A stretch of DNA of 36,825 bases. Origin: Spirochaetales bacterium (lineage in GTDB: Bacteria > Spirochaetota > Spirochaetia > SZUA-6 > JAFGRV01). Below, one piece after another: positions 25,239-33,383 of this stretch. A program made the position numbers and the translations under genes. Within the stretch, counting starts at the first letter, position 1, and each line of letters starts with the position of its first letter. The stretch lies in assembly GCA_016928415.1 (NCBI GenBank), contig JAFGKU010000040.1, positions 1 through 36,825 on the forward strand. Direction: 5' to 3'. Below the pieces are notes generated by a model, which was not told the origin of the DNA, ran no database searches, and saw only the letters and a program-made list of their open reading frames with translations.

Positions 25239-25484
25239 TTATTCCTCTGCAACTTCCTCGAGATCAAACCGGTCAAGTAATTCAAGAAAATAGTCGGTCA
25301 CTTCTTCTCTTCTGGTGGATTGAGTTTGAATTTTAGATACCCGATACGCTATCATTTTGCTGGTTGGCAGCGGCAAACCGAGAGGAAGACCGTTTAAATC
25401 AACGATTTGGTTGATTCGCAGCTTGTGTTCTATTTCGAGGATATCTCCTTCCGGATAAATGATCCTGTTCGTGACGGGAGTCAT
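25239..25484 (-). CDS. Small hypothetical protein
   Basis: I do not recognise this 81-residue protein. It has a beta-like first half (RIIYPEGDILEIEHKLRINQIVDLNG), a glycine- and proline-containing GLPLGLPLP loop at about 32-40, and an acidic helical end (TDYFLELLDRFDLEEVAEE). It has no signal peptide or membrane helix. The longest frame begins with ATG at 25484 but no Shine-Dalgarno sequence is seen, so the start is uncertain or the mRNA leaderless. The stop is 3 bases before the STAS gene, which suggests a two-gene unit and perhaps a shared role in a switching pathway. The coding status rests on that arrangement. Confidence 0.6.
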   Translation of the reverse strand: MTPVTNRIIYPEGDILEIEHKLRINQIVDLNGLPLGLPLPTSKMIAYRVSKIQTQSTRREEVTDYFLELLDRFDLEEVAEE

Positions 25485-25711
25485 AGTAGAAAAGTATATC
25501 TTTTAAATGTATTTTTCAATATGCTGGTTCAATTTTTTTTAGATGAATACGCTATCAATGTGCATTATTTTTTTTATTTCAGACAGGCTGTTAACCGTCA
25601 ATTATCGGAATTTAAGGCAAAATAATGAGTAAAATAACAAACTACGAAACAAATATGTAGTACTTTTCCTCGTTTTTTTCATTTTATACAAAATTATCCA
25701 CGAAAAAATCG

Positions 25712-25739
25712 TTGACAGAACGCTCAAGAGATATAGTAT
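25712..25739 (+). promoter_or_regulatory. Promoter of the mraZ-ftsZ cluster
   Basis: A perfect TTGACA (25712-25717) is followed by an AT-rich stretch. TAGTAT (25734-25739, 16-base spacer) is the best -10; overlapping TATATA-like hexamers at 25737-25742 are alternatives. The position just upstream of the TGGGA boxes fits the autoregulated mraZ promoter arrangement. Confidence 0.6.
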
Positions 25740-25750
25740 ATATAGAGATG

Positions 25751-25785
25751 TGGGAGAATGTGGGAGATTATAGTAAAATGTGGAA
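25751..25785 (+). promoter_or_regulatory. MraZ operator boxes (TGGGA repeats in 10-bp phase)
   Basis: TGGGA at 25751-25755 and 25761-25765 are separated by 5 bases, and a diverged TGGAA sits at 25781-25785, exactly two further turns on. MraZ of Escherichia coli is known to bind TGGGN repeats with 5-base spacers before its own gene. The boxes lie between the promoter and the mraZ start, so binding would repress the whole cluster. The third box is weaker, and the middle position (25771) is lost. Confidence 0.7.
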
Positions 25786-25790
25786 AATAG

Positions 25791-26231
25791 GTGATGATTA
25801 CAGGCGAATTTAAGTATTCTGTGGATGAAAAGGGAAGGCTGATGATACCTGTTAAAATGAGAACGGCAATCAGCGGGAATACTCTTATCCTGACGAGGGG
25901 CATTGAAAATTGTCTCTGGATTTTTCCACCCGACGAATGGAAAATTTTTACCGAGAAACTTCTGTCCTCAACATCCATTCTTCAGAAAAAAGCACGGTTG
26001 ATCCGGAGAAGAATCATAGCCCCGGCACAGGAAGAGGAACTGGATAAGGCGGGAAGAATCATGATCCCCCCCACATTACGCGAATACAGCGGTTTAACAA
26101 AGGATTGTGTTGTTCTCGGCGTTGAAACATATATTGAAGTATGGGACAGCCAGGTATATAAAAATTATGATGGTGACCATGAAAAAGAATTCCAGGAAGC
26201 GGTTGAGGAACTTAATTTGAAGAATTTTTAG
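25791..26231 (+). CDS. mraZ: Transcriptional regulator MraZ
   Basis: MraZ is a DNA-binding protein of the AbrB-like fold that forms a ring and controls the division and cell-wall cluster. The 146-residue protein has the two typical half-domains: GEFKYSVDEKGRLMIPVKMR at the start and DKAGRIMIPPTLREYSGL in the second half. FSxDxKGR/IP-like DNA-binding elements appear in both. The start could be GTG 25791 or ATG 25794, and only a weak ribosome binding site is present. Boxes for its own binding lie directly upstream. It is the first gene of the cluster, 12 bases before rsmH. Confidence 0.95.
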   Translation: MMITGEFKYSVDEKGRLMIPVKMRTAISGNTLILTRGIENCLWIFPPDEWKIFTEKLLSSTSILQKKARLIRRRIIAPAQEEELDKAGRIMIPPTLREYSGLTKDCVVLGVETYIEVWDSQVYKNYDGDHEKEFQEAVEELNLKNF

Positions 26232-26243
26232 TGACGGGAGATT

Positions 26244-27227
26244 ATGTTAGTTCAAATGGAGCATGATGTGAGGTACAGCCACAAACCGGTTATGGTGCAA
26301 TCGATTGACTCACTTATGGAACCCGGTAACGAATCATGTGTTTTTGTGGATGCTACCCTGGGGGAGGGCGGATATGCTCATTATTTTCTCGAAAAATATC
26401 CGCAAATAACATATATAGGCGTTGATGCCGATTTCTCGATCCTGGAAAAGGCCAGGCAAAGACTGGAATCCTTTGGCGGCCGGGTCCGTTTATATAATCA
26501 ATGGTTTACAGATTTTTTCTCCCGTTATCCGCATTTGGACCTGCCTTCCCCTGACTGCGTACTTTTCGATCTTGGAATATCCAGGTATCACTACGAAAAG
26601 AGCGGAAGGGGTTTTGCCTTTTCCGTTGATGAGCGTCTTGATATGCGTTTGAATCCGGATCAGAAAATATCGGCGTATGACATTATTAATACCTTTCCGG
26701 AAGATAAAATAGCGGACATCCTCATCCAGTATGGGGAAGAAAAACGTTTTGGCAGGCGTATTGCATGGAAGATAGTACAGGCGAGGGAAGAAAAGCCGAT
26801 AAACTCGACGTTTGAACTTGTGAAAGTAATAAACAGCGCCATGCCTCCTTCGGACAGGTATAAAAAGCGGATCCATCCGGCTACACGCTGCTTCCAGGCA
26901 TTACGGATAGCAGTGAACAATGAACTGAATAATCTTGAAACTAGCCTGGAGTATGCCTTTGCTGTTTTGAAGCCGGACGGACGGATGGGGGTTGTTTCCT
27001 ACCATTCTCTTGAAGACAGGATCGTCAAACGGTTCTTTCGGGAGAAAAATAAGACCTGTACTTGTCCGGAAAATTGGCCGATTTGTCAATGTAAGGGGCA
27101 AAGAGAGGTAAACCTTCTAACCCGCAAACCCGTCATGGCGGATGAGGGGGAAATTTCCGCAAACCCCAGCTCAAGAAGCGCACGTCTCCGTGTGGTTCGG
27201 AAATTGGCCAAGGAGGAGATAGAATGA
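26244..27227 (+). CDS. rsmH: 16S rRNA (cytosine-1402-N4)-methyltransferase
   Basis: RsmH (formerly MraW) methylates C1402 of 16S rRNA. The 327-residue protein has the family's N-terminal SHKPVMVQSI and the SAM motif VDATLGEGGYAHYF. It also has FDLGISRYHYEKSGRGFAF with DMRLNP, ATRCFQALRIAVNNEL, and VVSYHSLEDRIVKRFFR. The ATG at 26244 follows GGGAG at only 3 bases; the ATG at 26256 (MEHDVRYSHKP) is an alternative. The stop overlaps ftsL by 4 bases. The CTCPENWPICQCKG cysteine cluster near the end is usual for part of the family. Confidence 0.96.
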   Translation: MLVQMEHDVRYSHKPVMVQSIDSLMEPGNESCVFVDATLGEGGYAHYFLEKYPQITYIGVDADFSILEKARQRLESFGGRVRLYNQWFTDFFSRYPHLDLPSPDCVLFDLGISRYHYEKSGRGFAFSVDERLDMRLNPDQKISAYDIINTFPEDKIADILIQYGEEKRFGRRIAWKIVQAREEKPINSTFELVKVINSAMPPSDRYKKRIHPATRCFQALRIAVNNELNNLETSLEYAFAVLKPDGRMGVVSYHSLEDRIVKRFFREKNKTCTCPENWPICQCKGQREVNLLTRKPVMADEGEISANPSSRSARLRVVRKLAKEEIE

Positions 27228-27505
27228 TCAAGAAACTGGCACTGGGCTTAATGGCATTGGCACTGCCGTTTTTCTTTTTTCTGGAAGTCTGGAGCGTCTA
27301 TTCGTACAATAAGCTTGCAGACGATATACAATCCCTGGAAAAAACGCAGGATGAATGGCTGGAAGCAAATAACAAGGTTATTACCGGCATTGAATTGTTC
27401 AGTTCGCCTTCCAGGATAGAAAAAATCGCCAGGGAGCAGCTGCATCTTGAAAAGATAGAGCCTTCGCAGATAATGAAAATACGTTTCAGGAAAGGAGACC
27501 GGTAG
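27224..27505 (+). CDS. ftsL: Cell division protein FtsL
   Basis: FtsL is a small bitopic membrane protein that joins FtsB and FtsQ in the divisome. The 93-residue product has a short cytoplasmic end, one hydrophobic helix (about 5-25) and a coiled-coil region with SLEKTQDEWLEANN. It also has the typical SPSRIEKIAREQLHLEKI ending. Sequence conservation is low in this family, so position between rsmH and murF adds weight. The ATG overlaps the rsmH stop (ATGA). No penicillin-binding protein gene follows, which differs from the enterobacterial order. Confidence 0.85.
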   Translation: MIKKLALGLMALALPFFFFLEVWSVYSYNKLADDIQSLEKTQDEWLEANNKVITGIELFSSPSRIEKIAREQLHLEKIEPSQIMKIRFRKGDR

Positions 27506-27510
27506 AGACA

Positions 27511-28887
27511 GTGAAAACCCTGTTCACCGCAAGAGAAATAACGGACACCGTCAACGGCAGGCGCCTTTTCGGGGATGAATCGGCAATAGAAGTGTCTTCC
27601 GTGTCCGTGGACTCACGCAAGGTTGAACCCAAAGGATGTTTTATTGCACTGCACGGCGAAAAAACAGACGGACACAGGTTCCTGTCGGATGCCGTGAACG
27701 GGGGAGCTGCCGTTCTGATAATTGAAAAAAAAGAAGCCGGTGACCGTGAAACGGAACTTAAAACGCTTTTTAAAGACCACGGTGTGTCCATTATTGCCGT
27801 GGAGGCCTCCCTGAAGGCCCTCCAGGCGCTTGCCCGGTTCCATCTGGACCGTATGAGTGGCTTGACCAGGATTGGCATAACGGGGAGCAACGGGAAGACG
27901 ACGACCAAGGAAATCATAGGATCCGTTTTAAAGGGATTCGGAAATACGGTCATCAACGAGGGGAACCTCAATTCGGATATCGGTTTACCGTTGTCCGCAT
28001 TCAATACCACCGGGGAAAATAAATTCGGTGTGTTTGAAATGGGGATGAACAGGAAAGGTGAAATGGATGAACTGGCGGATGTTTTAAATCCCGACATGGC
28101 GCTTATTACAAATATCGGGACAGCCCATATCGGGCTCCTGGGCAGCCGGGACGGAATTGCCGCCGAAAAGAAAAAAATATTCAAGAATTTTAATGGAAGC
28201 CAGACGGGTTTTTTAAATGAAAATGAGGCCTATTTCAATTTCCTGAGTAAGGGCGTTCAGGGAAAGATAGTGTCTTTCGGTTTGAAAAGCACCCGGGGGA
28301 TAAAGGGATATGATAATTTGGGGCTGGATGGATTTACCATCGACTGGGAGGGGCTCCAAATTCATTTTCCCTTACCCGGCTTCCATAACCTGTTGAACGT
28401 AACAGGGGCACTTGCCATCGCGCGGGAACTCGGTGTTCCGCCGGCCGCCGTGAAGGACGGCCTGGAGGCGGTAACGGCATTGTTTGCAAGGTCCCAGATT
28501 TTCAAGGGACCGGTCACGATTATTATGGACTGTTACAATGCCAACCCGGAATCCATGCAGAACGCCGTAGATTTTTTCAAAGAGCTTCCCTGGAGCGGCC
28601 GCAAGGTCGCCATACTGGGCAGTATGCGGGAACTCGGCGAAGACAGCCAGGCGGCGCACGCAGGGGCCATCAAACACGCGAAAAGCTGCGGTTTTGACCA
28701 GCTGCTGCTGTTCGGCGAGGAAATGGAACCGGCATCCTCAAACGGCACCCTGGCATGGACGGACAACTATGAAGAGCTTGAGCGGAAAGTCAGGTCCCTG
28801 GTCCGGCCGGGAGACCTGGTGCTTTTAAAAGGGTCCCGCGGCGTGGAACTAGAGCGGCTGTTGCCTGTAATACGGAAGCTGGCTTGA
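27511..28887 (+). CDS. murF: UDP-N-acetylmuramoyl-tripeptide--D-alanyl-D-alanine ligase
   Basis: MurF adds D-Ala-D-Ala to the UDP-MurNAc tripeptide, the last cytoplasmic step before membrane transfer. The 458-residue protein has the N-terminal uridine-binding domain (DSRKVEPKGCFIALHG) and the ATP loop GITGSNGKTTTKE (residues 123-134). It also has the NLNSDIGLPLSAF segment specific to MurF, FGVFEMGMN, NIGTAHIG and DCYNANPESM. The start is GTG at 27511, with AAAGGAGA about 13 bases upstream. It follows ftsL by 5 bases. MurC, MurD, MurE and MurG genes are not in this window. Confidence 0.95.
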   Translation: MKTLFTAREITDTVNGRRLFGDESAIEVSSVSVDSRKVEPKGCFIALHGEKTDGHRFLSDAVNGGAAVLIIEKKEAGDRETELKTLFKDHGVSIIAVEASLKALQALARFHLDRMSGLTRIGITGSNGKTTTKEIIGSVLKGFGNTVINEGNLNSDIGLPLSAFNTTGENKFGVFEMGMNRKGEMDELADVLNPDMALITNIGTAHIGLLGSRDGIAAEKKKIFKNFNGSQTGFLNENEAYFNFLSKGVQGKIVSFGLKSTRGIKGYDNLGLDGFTIDWEGLQIHFPLPGFHNLLNVTGALAIARELGVPPAAVKDGLEAVTALFARSQIFKGPVTIIMDCYNANPESMQNAVDFFKELPWSGRKVAILGSMRELGEDSQAAHAGAIKHAKSCGFDQLLLFGEEMEPASSNGTLAWTDNYEELERKVRSLVRPGDLVLLKGSRGVELERLLPVIRKLA

Positions 28888-28901
28888 TTAATGAATGAGG
28901 T

Positions 28902-28928
28902 AACCGTCCCTGTTGGAAGCGGGCGGTT
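28902..28928 (+). promoter_or_regulatory. Inverted repeat between murF and mraY
   Basis: AACCG-T-CCC (28902-28910) can pair with GGGCGGTT (28921-28928), with one bulged T and a 10-base loop. It lies just before the mraY ribosome binding site (28933-28940). There is no T-run, so a terminator is unlikely. An RNA stability or translation element is possible. Confidence 0.4.
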
Positions 28929-28943
28929 AGGTAAGGAGAGAAG

Positions 28944-30023
28944 ATGTTTTATAAATTTATTTATCCGCTTTTCAAATATTTTTTTCCGTTCAATATTTTC
29001 AAGTACATCACTTTCAGGGCCATTTATGCCGCCATCACATCTCTTCTCATCTCCTTTCTTCTCGGGCCCTGGCTGATAGAAAAGCTCAAAAAATTAAAGG
29101 CCGGCCAGGAGATCAGGTCGGACGGCCCGAAGACGCACCTTTCCAAGGCGGGTGTTCCCACGATGGGCGGACTGCTTATCATCCTTTCACTTGTTATCTC
29201 CATCCTGCTCTGGCAGGACATCGATAACTTCTTTACATGGGTATTGCTTCTTGCCGCCGTCGGTTTCGGTTCCGTCGGTTTTCTGGATGATTACATAAAA
29301 ATAGTAAAAAAGGATTCAAAGGGCCTGCAGGCACGGTTCAAGCTGATAGGCCAGTTGATTTTTTCCCTTATTATCGTTTTACTGCTTGTCTGGCAGAATA
29401 ATGATCATACCACGCTCCTGTACATTCCGTTTGTTAAATTTCCCATCATGGATCTCTCTGTTATCTACATCCCGCTGGCCGTCATGCTTTTAATGGGATA
29501 TTCCAACGCGGTGAATTTTACCGACGGGCTGGACGGGCTTGCCACAGGCCTGGTCATGTTTGTGGGGATAACGTTTGCCATCCTCTCGTATTTGACGGGA
29601 CGTTTTGACTGGGCGGAATACCTCCAGATACCATTTGTGAAAGACAGCGGTGAAATCACGGTAGGCTGCGCGGCGCTCATCGGCGCCACCGTCGGGTTCC
29701 TCTGGTTCAACACGCATCCCGCCGAAATTTTCATGGGAGACACGGGCAGCTTGTCCCTGGGGGCATTCATAGGAGTAATCGCCCTTATTTTAAAAAAGGA
29801 GATATTGCTTTTTATTGTCGGCGGCGTTTTTGTCATGGAAATCGCTTCGGTGGTGATACAGGTCCTGGTTTATAAATTAACCAAAAAGCGGGTGTTCAAA
29901 ATGGCGCCGCTTCACCATCATTTTGAATTATCGGGGTGGAAAGAAAGCAAGGTGGTTATCCGGTTCTGGATACTGGGCGGGCTTTTCGCCATGCTGAGTC
30001 TTTCGACCCTTAAGATACAATAG
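28944..30023 (+). CDS. mraY: Phospho-N-acetylmuramoyl-pentapeptide transferase
   Basis: MraY makes lipid I by moving phospho-MurNAc-pentapeptide to undecaprenyl phosphate in the inner membrane. The 359-residue protein is hydrophobic with about ten membrane segments. It carries THLSKAGVPTMGG, the catalytic pair D115-D116 in GFLDDYIKI, and NFTDGLDGLATG. It also has PAEIFMGDTGSLSLG and the histidine motif PLHHHFE. The ATG at 28944 follows AAGGAGAGAAG. The inverted repeat just upstream is noted separately. Full length, no anomaly. Confidence 0.96.
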   Translation: MFYKFIYPLFKYFFPFNIFKYITFRAIYAAITSLLISFLLGPWLIEKLKKLKAGQEIRSDGPKTHLSKAGVPTMGGLLIILSLVISILLWQDIDNFFTWVLLLAAVGFGSVGFLDDYIKIVKKDSKGLQARFKLIGQLIFSLIIVLLLVWQNNDHTTLLYIPFVKFPIMDLSVIYIPLAVMLLMGYSNAVNFTDGLDGLATGLVMFVGITFAILSYLTGRFDWAEYLQIPFVKDSGEITVGCAALIGATVGFLWFNTHPAEIFMGDTGSLSLGAFIGVIALILKKEILLFIVGGVFVMEIASVVIQVLVYKLTKKRVFKMAPLHHHFELSGWKESKVVIRFWILGGLFAMLSLSTLKIQ

Positions 30024-30034
30024 CTGCGGTTATT

Positions 30035-30058
30035 TATAAATAGTTCTATCTATTTATA
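30035..30058 (+). promoter_or_regulatory. Perfect 9-bp inverted repeat before ftsW
   Basis: TATAAATAG (30035-30043) and CTATTTATA (30050-30058) flank the loop TTCTAT. They end 2 bases before the ftsW ribosome binding site GGAAGGA (30061-30067). The stem is AT-rich and has no T-run. It could limit ftsW translation, mark an RNA processing point, or bind a protein. Confidence 0.45.
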
Positions 30059-30060
30059 CA

Positions 30061-30067
30061 GGAAGGA
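30061..30067 (+). promoter_or_regulatory. Ribosome binding site that questions the ftsW start
   Basis: GGAAGGA directly touches ATG 30068, too close to use it. The in-frame TTG at 30074 is 6 bases away from the site and is therefore the better spaced start. Confidence 0.6.
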
Positions 30068-31201
30068 ATGGAATTGGAAAAAGTCGGGAAAGCAAAAAAT
30101 GATTTTATACTCATGCTTATCATTATGCTTTTAATCGGGATAGGCCTTACCATGCTGTTTTCAGCCACCTATCCCTTTGCCCAGCGTCTTTCAAAAAGTC
30201 CCCTCTATTTCCTGTTGAGACAGCTTGTCTGGGTGGTTCTCGGTTCGGCGATCGGGTTTTTGTTGGCCTATATACCCATGGACCTGATACGCAAGGCGGT
30301 GCCGTTCGTATTGTTCTCTTCACTGGTTCTTCTGGTCCTGCCCTTTTTACCGGGTATAGGCACGCCGCCTGAAATGTCCACGGCGCATAGATGGATTTAT
30401 ATTCTGGGACAGTCCTTTCAACCCTCCGAATTTGCCAAACTCGCGCTGATCGTCTACCTTTCCCATATTTTGAGCAAAAAAAAGGACAGGCTTGATAAAC
30501 TCAATGTCCTCATTCCACCGGTGATTATAGTGTTTCTCTTCATATTTATCATTTATCTGCAGGATGATTTTTCCACAGCTTTCCTGATATTTATCATTGC
30601 CGCCTCCCTTTTTTACATAGCGAACGTAAAATTGTCCTATTATGTCCTGTTCATGTTCATGGTGCTTCTCCTGGGGGTTCTTCTTCTTCTTACCAAGGAA
30701 TACTGGGTGAAAAAGCTCCTGGTTTTTTTCAATCTCGATACGGACCCCACGGGCACGGCATATCAAATCATACAGGGCAAGAACGCCCTGATAAACGGCG
30801 GCTTATGGGGCAGGGGACTCGGCCGGGGGATCAAGAAACTCGGGATCCTTCCCGAAGCCTATTCGGATTATATTTTTGCCGTCATCGGGGAAGAAACGGG
30901 ATTTTTCGGAGTTATTTTCGTGATCGGCCTTTTTGGCGCTTTTGCCTTTCGAGGGTATTCCATTGCGTTGAAAACCGCCGACCCGTTCAAATATTATCTT
31001 GCCTTCGGTATCACGACATCGATCGTGCTCCAGGCATTCCTGAACATGGGAATGGTTACCCAGCTGGTTCCCGCAACGGGGATTCCCCTGCCGTTTTTCT
31101 CGCTCGGAGGTTCCTCGTTTTTTGTCTGCCTTTTACTGGGCGGCCTTTTATTGAATATCTCCAGAAATATCAAGGATAAGGGGGGGATGGCTTATGAATA
31201 G
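30068..31201 (+). CDS. ftsW: Septal peptidoglycan polymerase FtsW (SEDS family)
   Basis: FtsW polymerises lipid II at the division site together with its partner transpeptidase. The 377-residue protein has about ten membrane helices and an FSATYPFAQR segment after the first. It has the catalytic-site region SDYIFAVIGEETGF and the family signature PATGIPLPFFSLGGSS near the end. FtsW rather than RodA is chosen because of the ftsQ, ftsA and ftsZ neighbours. The true start may be TTG at 30074, as explained under the ribosome binding site. The stop overlaps ftsQ by 8 bases. An ftsI-type gene is not adjacent. Confidence 0.93.
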   Translation: MELEKVGKAKNDFILMLIIMLLIGIGLTMLFSATYPFAQRLSKSPLYFLLRQLVWVVLGSAIGFLLAYIPMDLIRKAVPFVLFSSLVLLVLPFLPGIGTPPEMSTAHRWIYILGQSFQPSEFAKLALIVYLSHILSKKKDRLDKLNVLIPPVIIVFLFIFIIYLQDDFSTAFLIFIIAASLFYIANVKLSYYVLFMFMVLLLGVLLLLTKEYWVKKLLVFFNLDTDPTGTAYQIIQGKNALINGGLWGRGLGRGIKKLGILPEAYSDYIFAVIGEETGFFGVIFVIGLFGAFAFRGYSIALKTADPFKYYLAFGITTSIVLQAFLNMGMVTQLVPATGIPLPFFSLGGSSFFVCLLLGGLLLNISRNIKDKGGMAYE

Positions 31202-32012
31202 AACCCTGGTTTTTTCGTCAGTCCGGAAAGAAAAAAAGAAGGATGGAATTTTAAGCAAGATTCTCTGGGGAATTATTGTCATTCTTTTTGTCATCCTGGT
31301 AGTGGAAATAATTTTCCAGTTTTTCATTGCCCCCGGACTTCTTATTCGCAATATTCTCGTTGAGAGCGAGATTCCCATTACCAATGAAGCGATTATGAGG
31401 CTTGCAGGAATCAGGAATTCAGAGTATTATTTTTCCCTAGACACGGATATGGTAAAGCAAAGGCTGGAGGAATATTCCCTTATCCGGGAAGCTGTGGTGG
31501 AAAAAAATTTTCCGGAGACTCTTAAAATCAAATTATATGCAAGGTCCCCCCTTGCCGTCACTTTCATACGGAATAACGATGCGACAATCCCGGCAATGAT
31601 CGATGAAAACGGCGTTGTTTTCAATATTGGAAAGATTGAAGACACCCCGGTTCTTCCCGTAATCAGCGGAATTACCTTTCAGGATTACAGGGAAGGCATG
31701 GTCCTGCCCGGGAAAATCACGGGACTTTTCCAGCAAATGAACAAATTGAGAAAATCTTTTCCAGTTCTCTTCGATATAATTTCCGAAATCAAGATTATTT
31801 CCATAAATGAAGCGGATTATGAACTCGTTATTTATCCGGTTCCTTATACCAACCGGATCAGAATGGGAAACCGGTTGAACGGTAATGAATTAAAATACGC
31901 AATTATGGTGCTTGACGTCTTGAAGGAACAGGATTCACATAATAAAATAAGCGAAATTGACTTCAGGACCAAAGAGATTGTGTATAAGTATGCAGAAGGA
32001 GAAATCAATTGA
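31194..32012 (+). CDS. ftsQ: Cell division protein FtsQ/DivIB
   Basis: FtsQ joins the divisome from the periplasmic side through a POTRA domain. The 272-residue protein has a basic cytoplasmic N-terminus, one membrane helix (about 22-45) and the POTRA region IRNILVESEIPITNEAIMRLAGI. The motif EAVVEKNFPETLKIKLYARSPLA follows, as in the family. The ATG at 31194 lies inside the end of ftsW after the GGGGGGATGG sequence, so translation is likely coupled. The stop overlaps the ftsA start. The sequence is divergent, as usual for FtsQ. Confidence 0.9.
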   Translation: MNRTLVFSSVRKEKKKDGILSKILWGIIVILFVILVVEIIFQFFIAPGLLIRNILVESEIPITNEAIMRLAGIRNSEYYFSLDTDMVKQRLEEYSLIREAVVEKNFPETLKIKLYARSPLAVTFIRNNDATIPAMIDENGVVFNIGKIEDTPVLPVISGITFQDYREGMVLPGKITGLFQQMNKLRKSFPVLFDIISEIKIISINEADYELVIYPVPYTNRIRMGNRLNGNELKYAIMVLDVLKEQDSHNKISEIDFRTKEIVYKYAEGEIN

Positions 32013-33244
32013 ACCAGGATGAGCTGATCGTCGGGCTAGATATCGGTACGACCAAAATTTGCGCTATCATCGGTCAATTCAATGACAATGGCATACTGGA
32101 GATAACCGGTGTGGGAACCGCGCCATCCCGTGGTCTACGAAGGGGTGTGGTCATCAATATCGAAGCGACCGTCAAGTCCATAATTGAAGCTATTGAAAAC
32201 GCCGAAATGATGTCGGGAAGGGAAGTATCGGAAGTTTTTACCGGCCTGGCCGGGGGAACGATCGAAGGCATCAACTCCCGGGGTGTTGTGGCGGTAACGG
32301 GAAAAGGCCGTGAGATCAATCATGAGGATGTGGAGCGAGTTATCGATGCTGCCAAGGCCATCTCGATTCCCATGGACAGGGAAGTGTTTCATGTGATTCC
32401 CCAGGAATTCATCGTGGACGATCAGCCGGGTATCAAGAATCCGACTGGCATGATCGGTGTACGGCTTGAATGCGAGGTTCATATCATTACGGGCAGCGTC
32501 AATTCCGCGCAGAACATAATAAAATGCATTAACCGGGCCGGGTTCAAGGCCCGTGACATCATCCTTGAGCCGCTTGCCTCGGCAAAGGCCGTTCTCTCCA
32601 ATGATGAAAAGGAACTGGGTGTTCTCATGATCGACCTGGGCGGCGGGACGACTGATGTCCTGGTTTATGTGGAAGGGGCCCCGTATTTCACTGATGTCAT
32701 ACCGGTCGGCGGTGAACAGGTCACCAACGACCTCTCCATCATGATCAAAACCCCGCTCGATGCGGCTGAAAAGATAAAACTGGAAGCGGGGTGCTGTTAT
32801 ATGGACCTTATCCAGGGTGAAGAGGAAGTCCATATACCCGGCGTCGGCGGACGGCCGCCGAGACGGATGCAGAAAAGCGACCTGGTAAGCATCATCCAGC
32901 CGCGAATGGCGGAAATATTCAACATGGTTCTGGAAAAAATTAAAGTCCTCGGCTATCACAAGACGATAAGCGGCGGGGTGGTCCTGACAGGTGGAGGGAG
33001 TCTCATTCCGGGGGCCGTTGAGCTGGCTTCCGATGTTTTCGGGCTTCCGGCACGGCTGGGATACCCCGTCAAACTGGGCGGACTGGTTGAAGAATACTGC
33101 AACCCTATGTACTCGACGGGCGTGGGACTCGTTTTGCATGGCGCTACCAAGGTAGATGAGAAACCCGTTTCCGGTACAAAGGGCAGACCGGGAATGGTCA
33201 ATGTTTTTGATAAATTAAAGGACTGGCTAAAGGAATTTTTCTGA
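32009..33244 (+). CDS. ftsA: Cell division protein FtsA
   Basis: FtsA is an actin-like ATPase that tethers FtsZ to the membrane. The 411-residue protein has the phosphate loop GLDIGTTKICAIIG, the SHS2-type insertion region after GISAARG-like GVGTAPSRGLRRG, and the second phosphate motif VLMIDLGGGTTDVLVY. It also has VLTGGGSLIPG. The C-terminal VFDKLKDWLKEFF forms the amphipathic membrane-targeting helix. The start is TTG at 32009, overlapping the ftsQ stop, with AAGGAG at 31997-32002. Full length, no anomaly. Confidence 0.96.
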   Translation: MNQDELIVGLDIGTTKICAIIGQFNDNGILEITGVGTAPSRGLRRGVVINIEATVKSIIEAIENAEMMSGREVSEVFTGLAGGTIEGINSRGVVAVTGKGREINHEDVERVIDAAKAISIPMDREVFHVIPQEFIVDDQPGIKNPTGMIGVRLECEVHIITGSVNSAQNIIKCINRAGFKARDIILEPLASAKAVLSNDEKELGVLMIDLGGGTTDVLVYVEGAPYFTDVIPVGGEQVTNDLSIMIKTPLDAAEKIKLEAGCCYMDLIQGEEEVHIPGVGGRPPRRMQKSDLVSIIQPRMAEIFNMVLEKIKVLGYHKTISGGVVLTGGGSLIPGAVELASDVFGLPARLGYPVKLGGLVEEYCNPMYSTGVGLVLHGATKVDEKPVSGTKGRPGMVNVFDKLKDWLKEFF

Positions 33245-33255
33245 TAAACCGGTTC

Positions 33256-33300
33256 AGGCGATTATTCGCCTTGAGTTCTTTTAAAAAGGGGCCTTAAAAG
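33256..33300 (+). promoter_or_regulatory. Two inverted repeats between ftsA and ftsZ
   Basis: AGGCGA/TCGCCT (33256-33261 and 33266-33271, loop TTAT) is followed by the T-rich TTGAGTTCTTTT, which looks like a weak terminator or attenuator. CTTTTAA/TTAAAAG (33278-33284 and 33294-33300, 9-base loop) comes next. The 139-base gap is the largest inside the cluster, and the level of ftsZ is often set separately, so the pair may tune readthrough. No clear promoter was seen in the gap. Confidence 0.45.
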
Positions 33301-33383
33301 GTTCCGGGCTGTGAAGAGGTTGAAAGGCTGCTTTACGGCATGGTTTTAGGATTGGAATATTTTCTTCTTAGGGAGGGGAAAAG

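Larger units (their letters stand above)
25485..25790. other. Divergent intergenic region before the division cluster
   Basis: This 306-base stretch separates the - strand STAS unit from mraZ. It is AT-rich with long T runs (25548-25555 and 25674-25680, for example). It holds the mraZ promoter and MraZ boxes at its right end. Near 25641-25661 a 5-bp stem (ACTAC/GTAGT) followed by T-rich DNA could be a weak terminator or chance. A 34-codon open frame (25521-25625) lacks a ribosome binding site and was not called. I see no RNA gene. Confidence 0.6.

Noticed and set aside
25521..25625. 34-codon open frame in the intergenic region before mraZ
   Set aside because: It has no ribosome binding site, a T-run-driven Phe/Tyr-rich composition and no recognisable similarity.
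32135..33139. 334-codon open frame on the - strand across ftsA
   Set aside because: It is fully antisense to an unmistakable ftsA gene, has no recognisable domain and no ribosome binding site context. It is a codon-use shadow.
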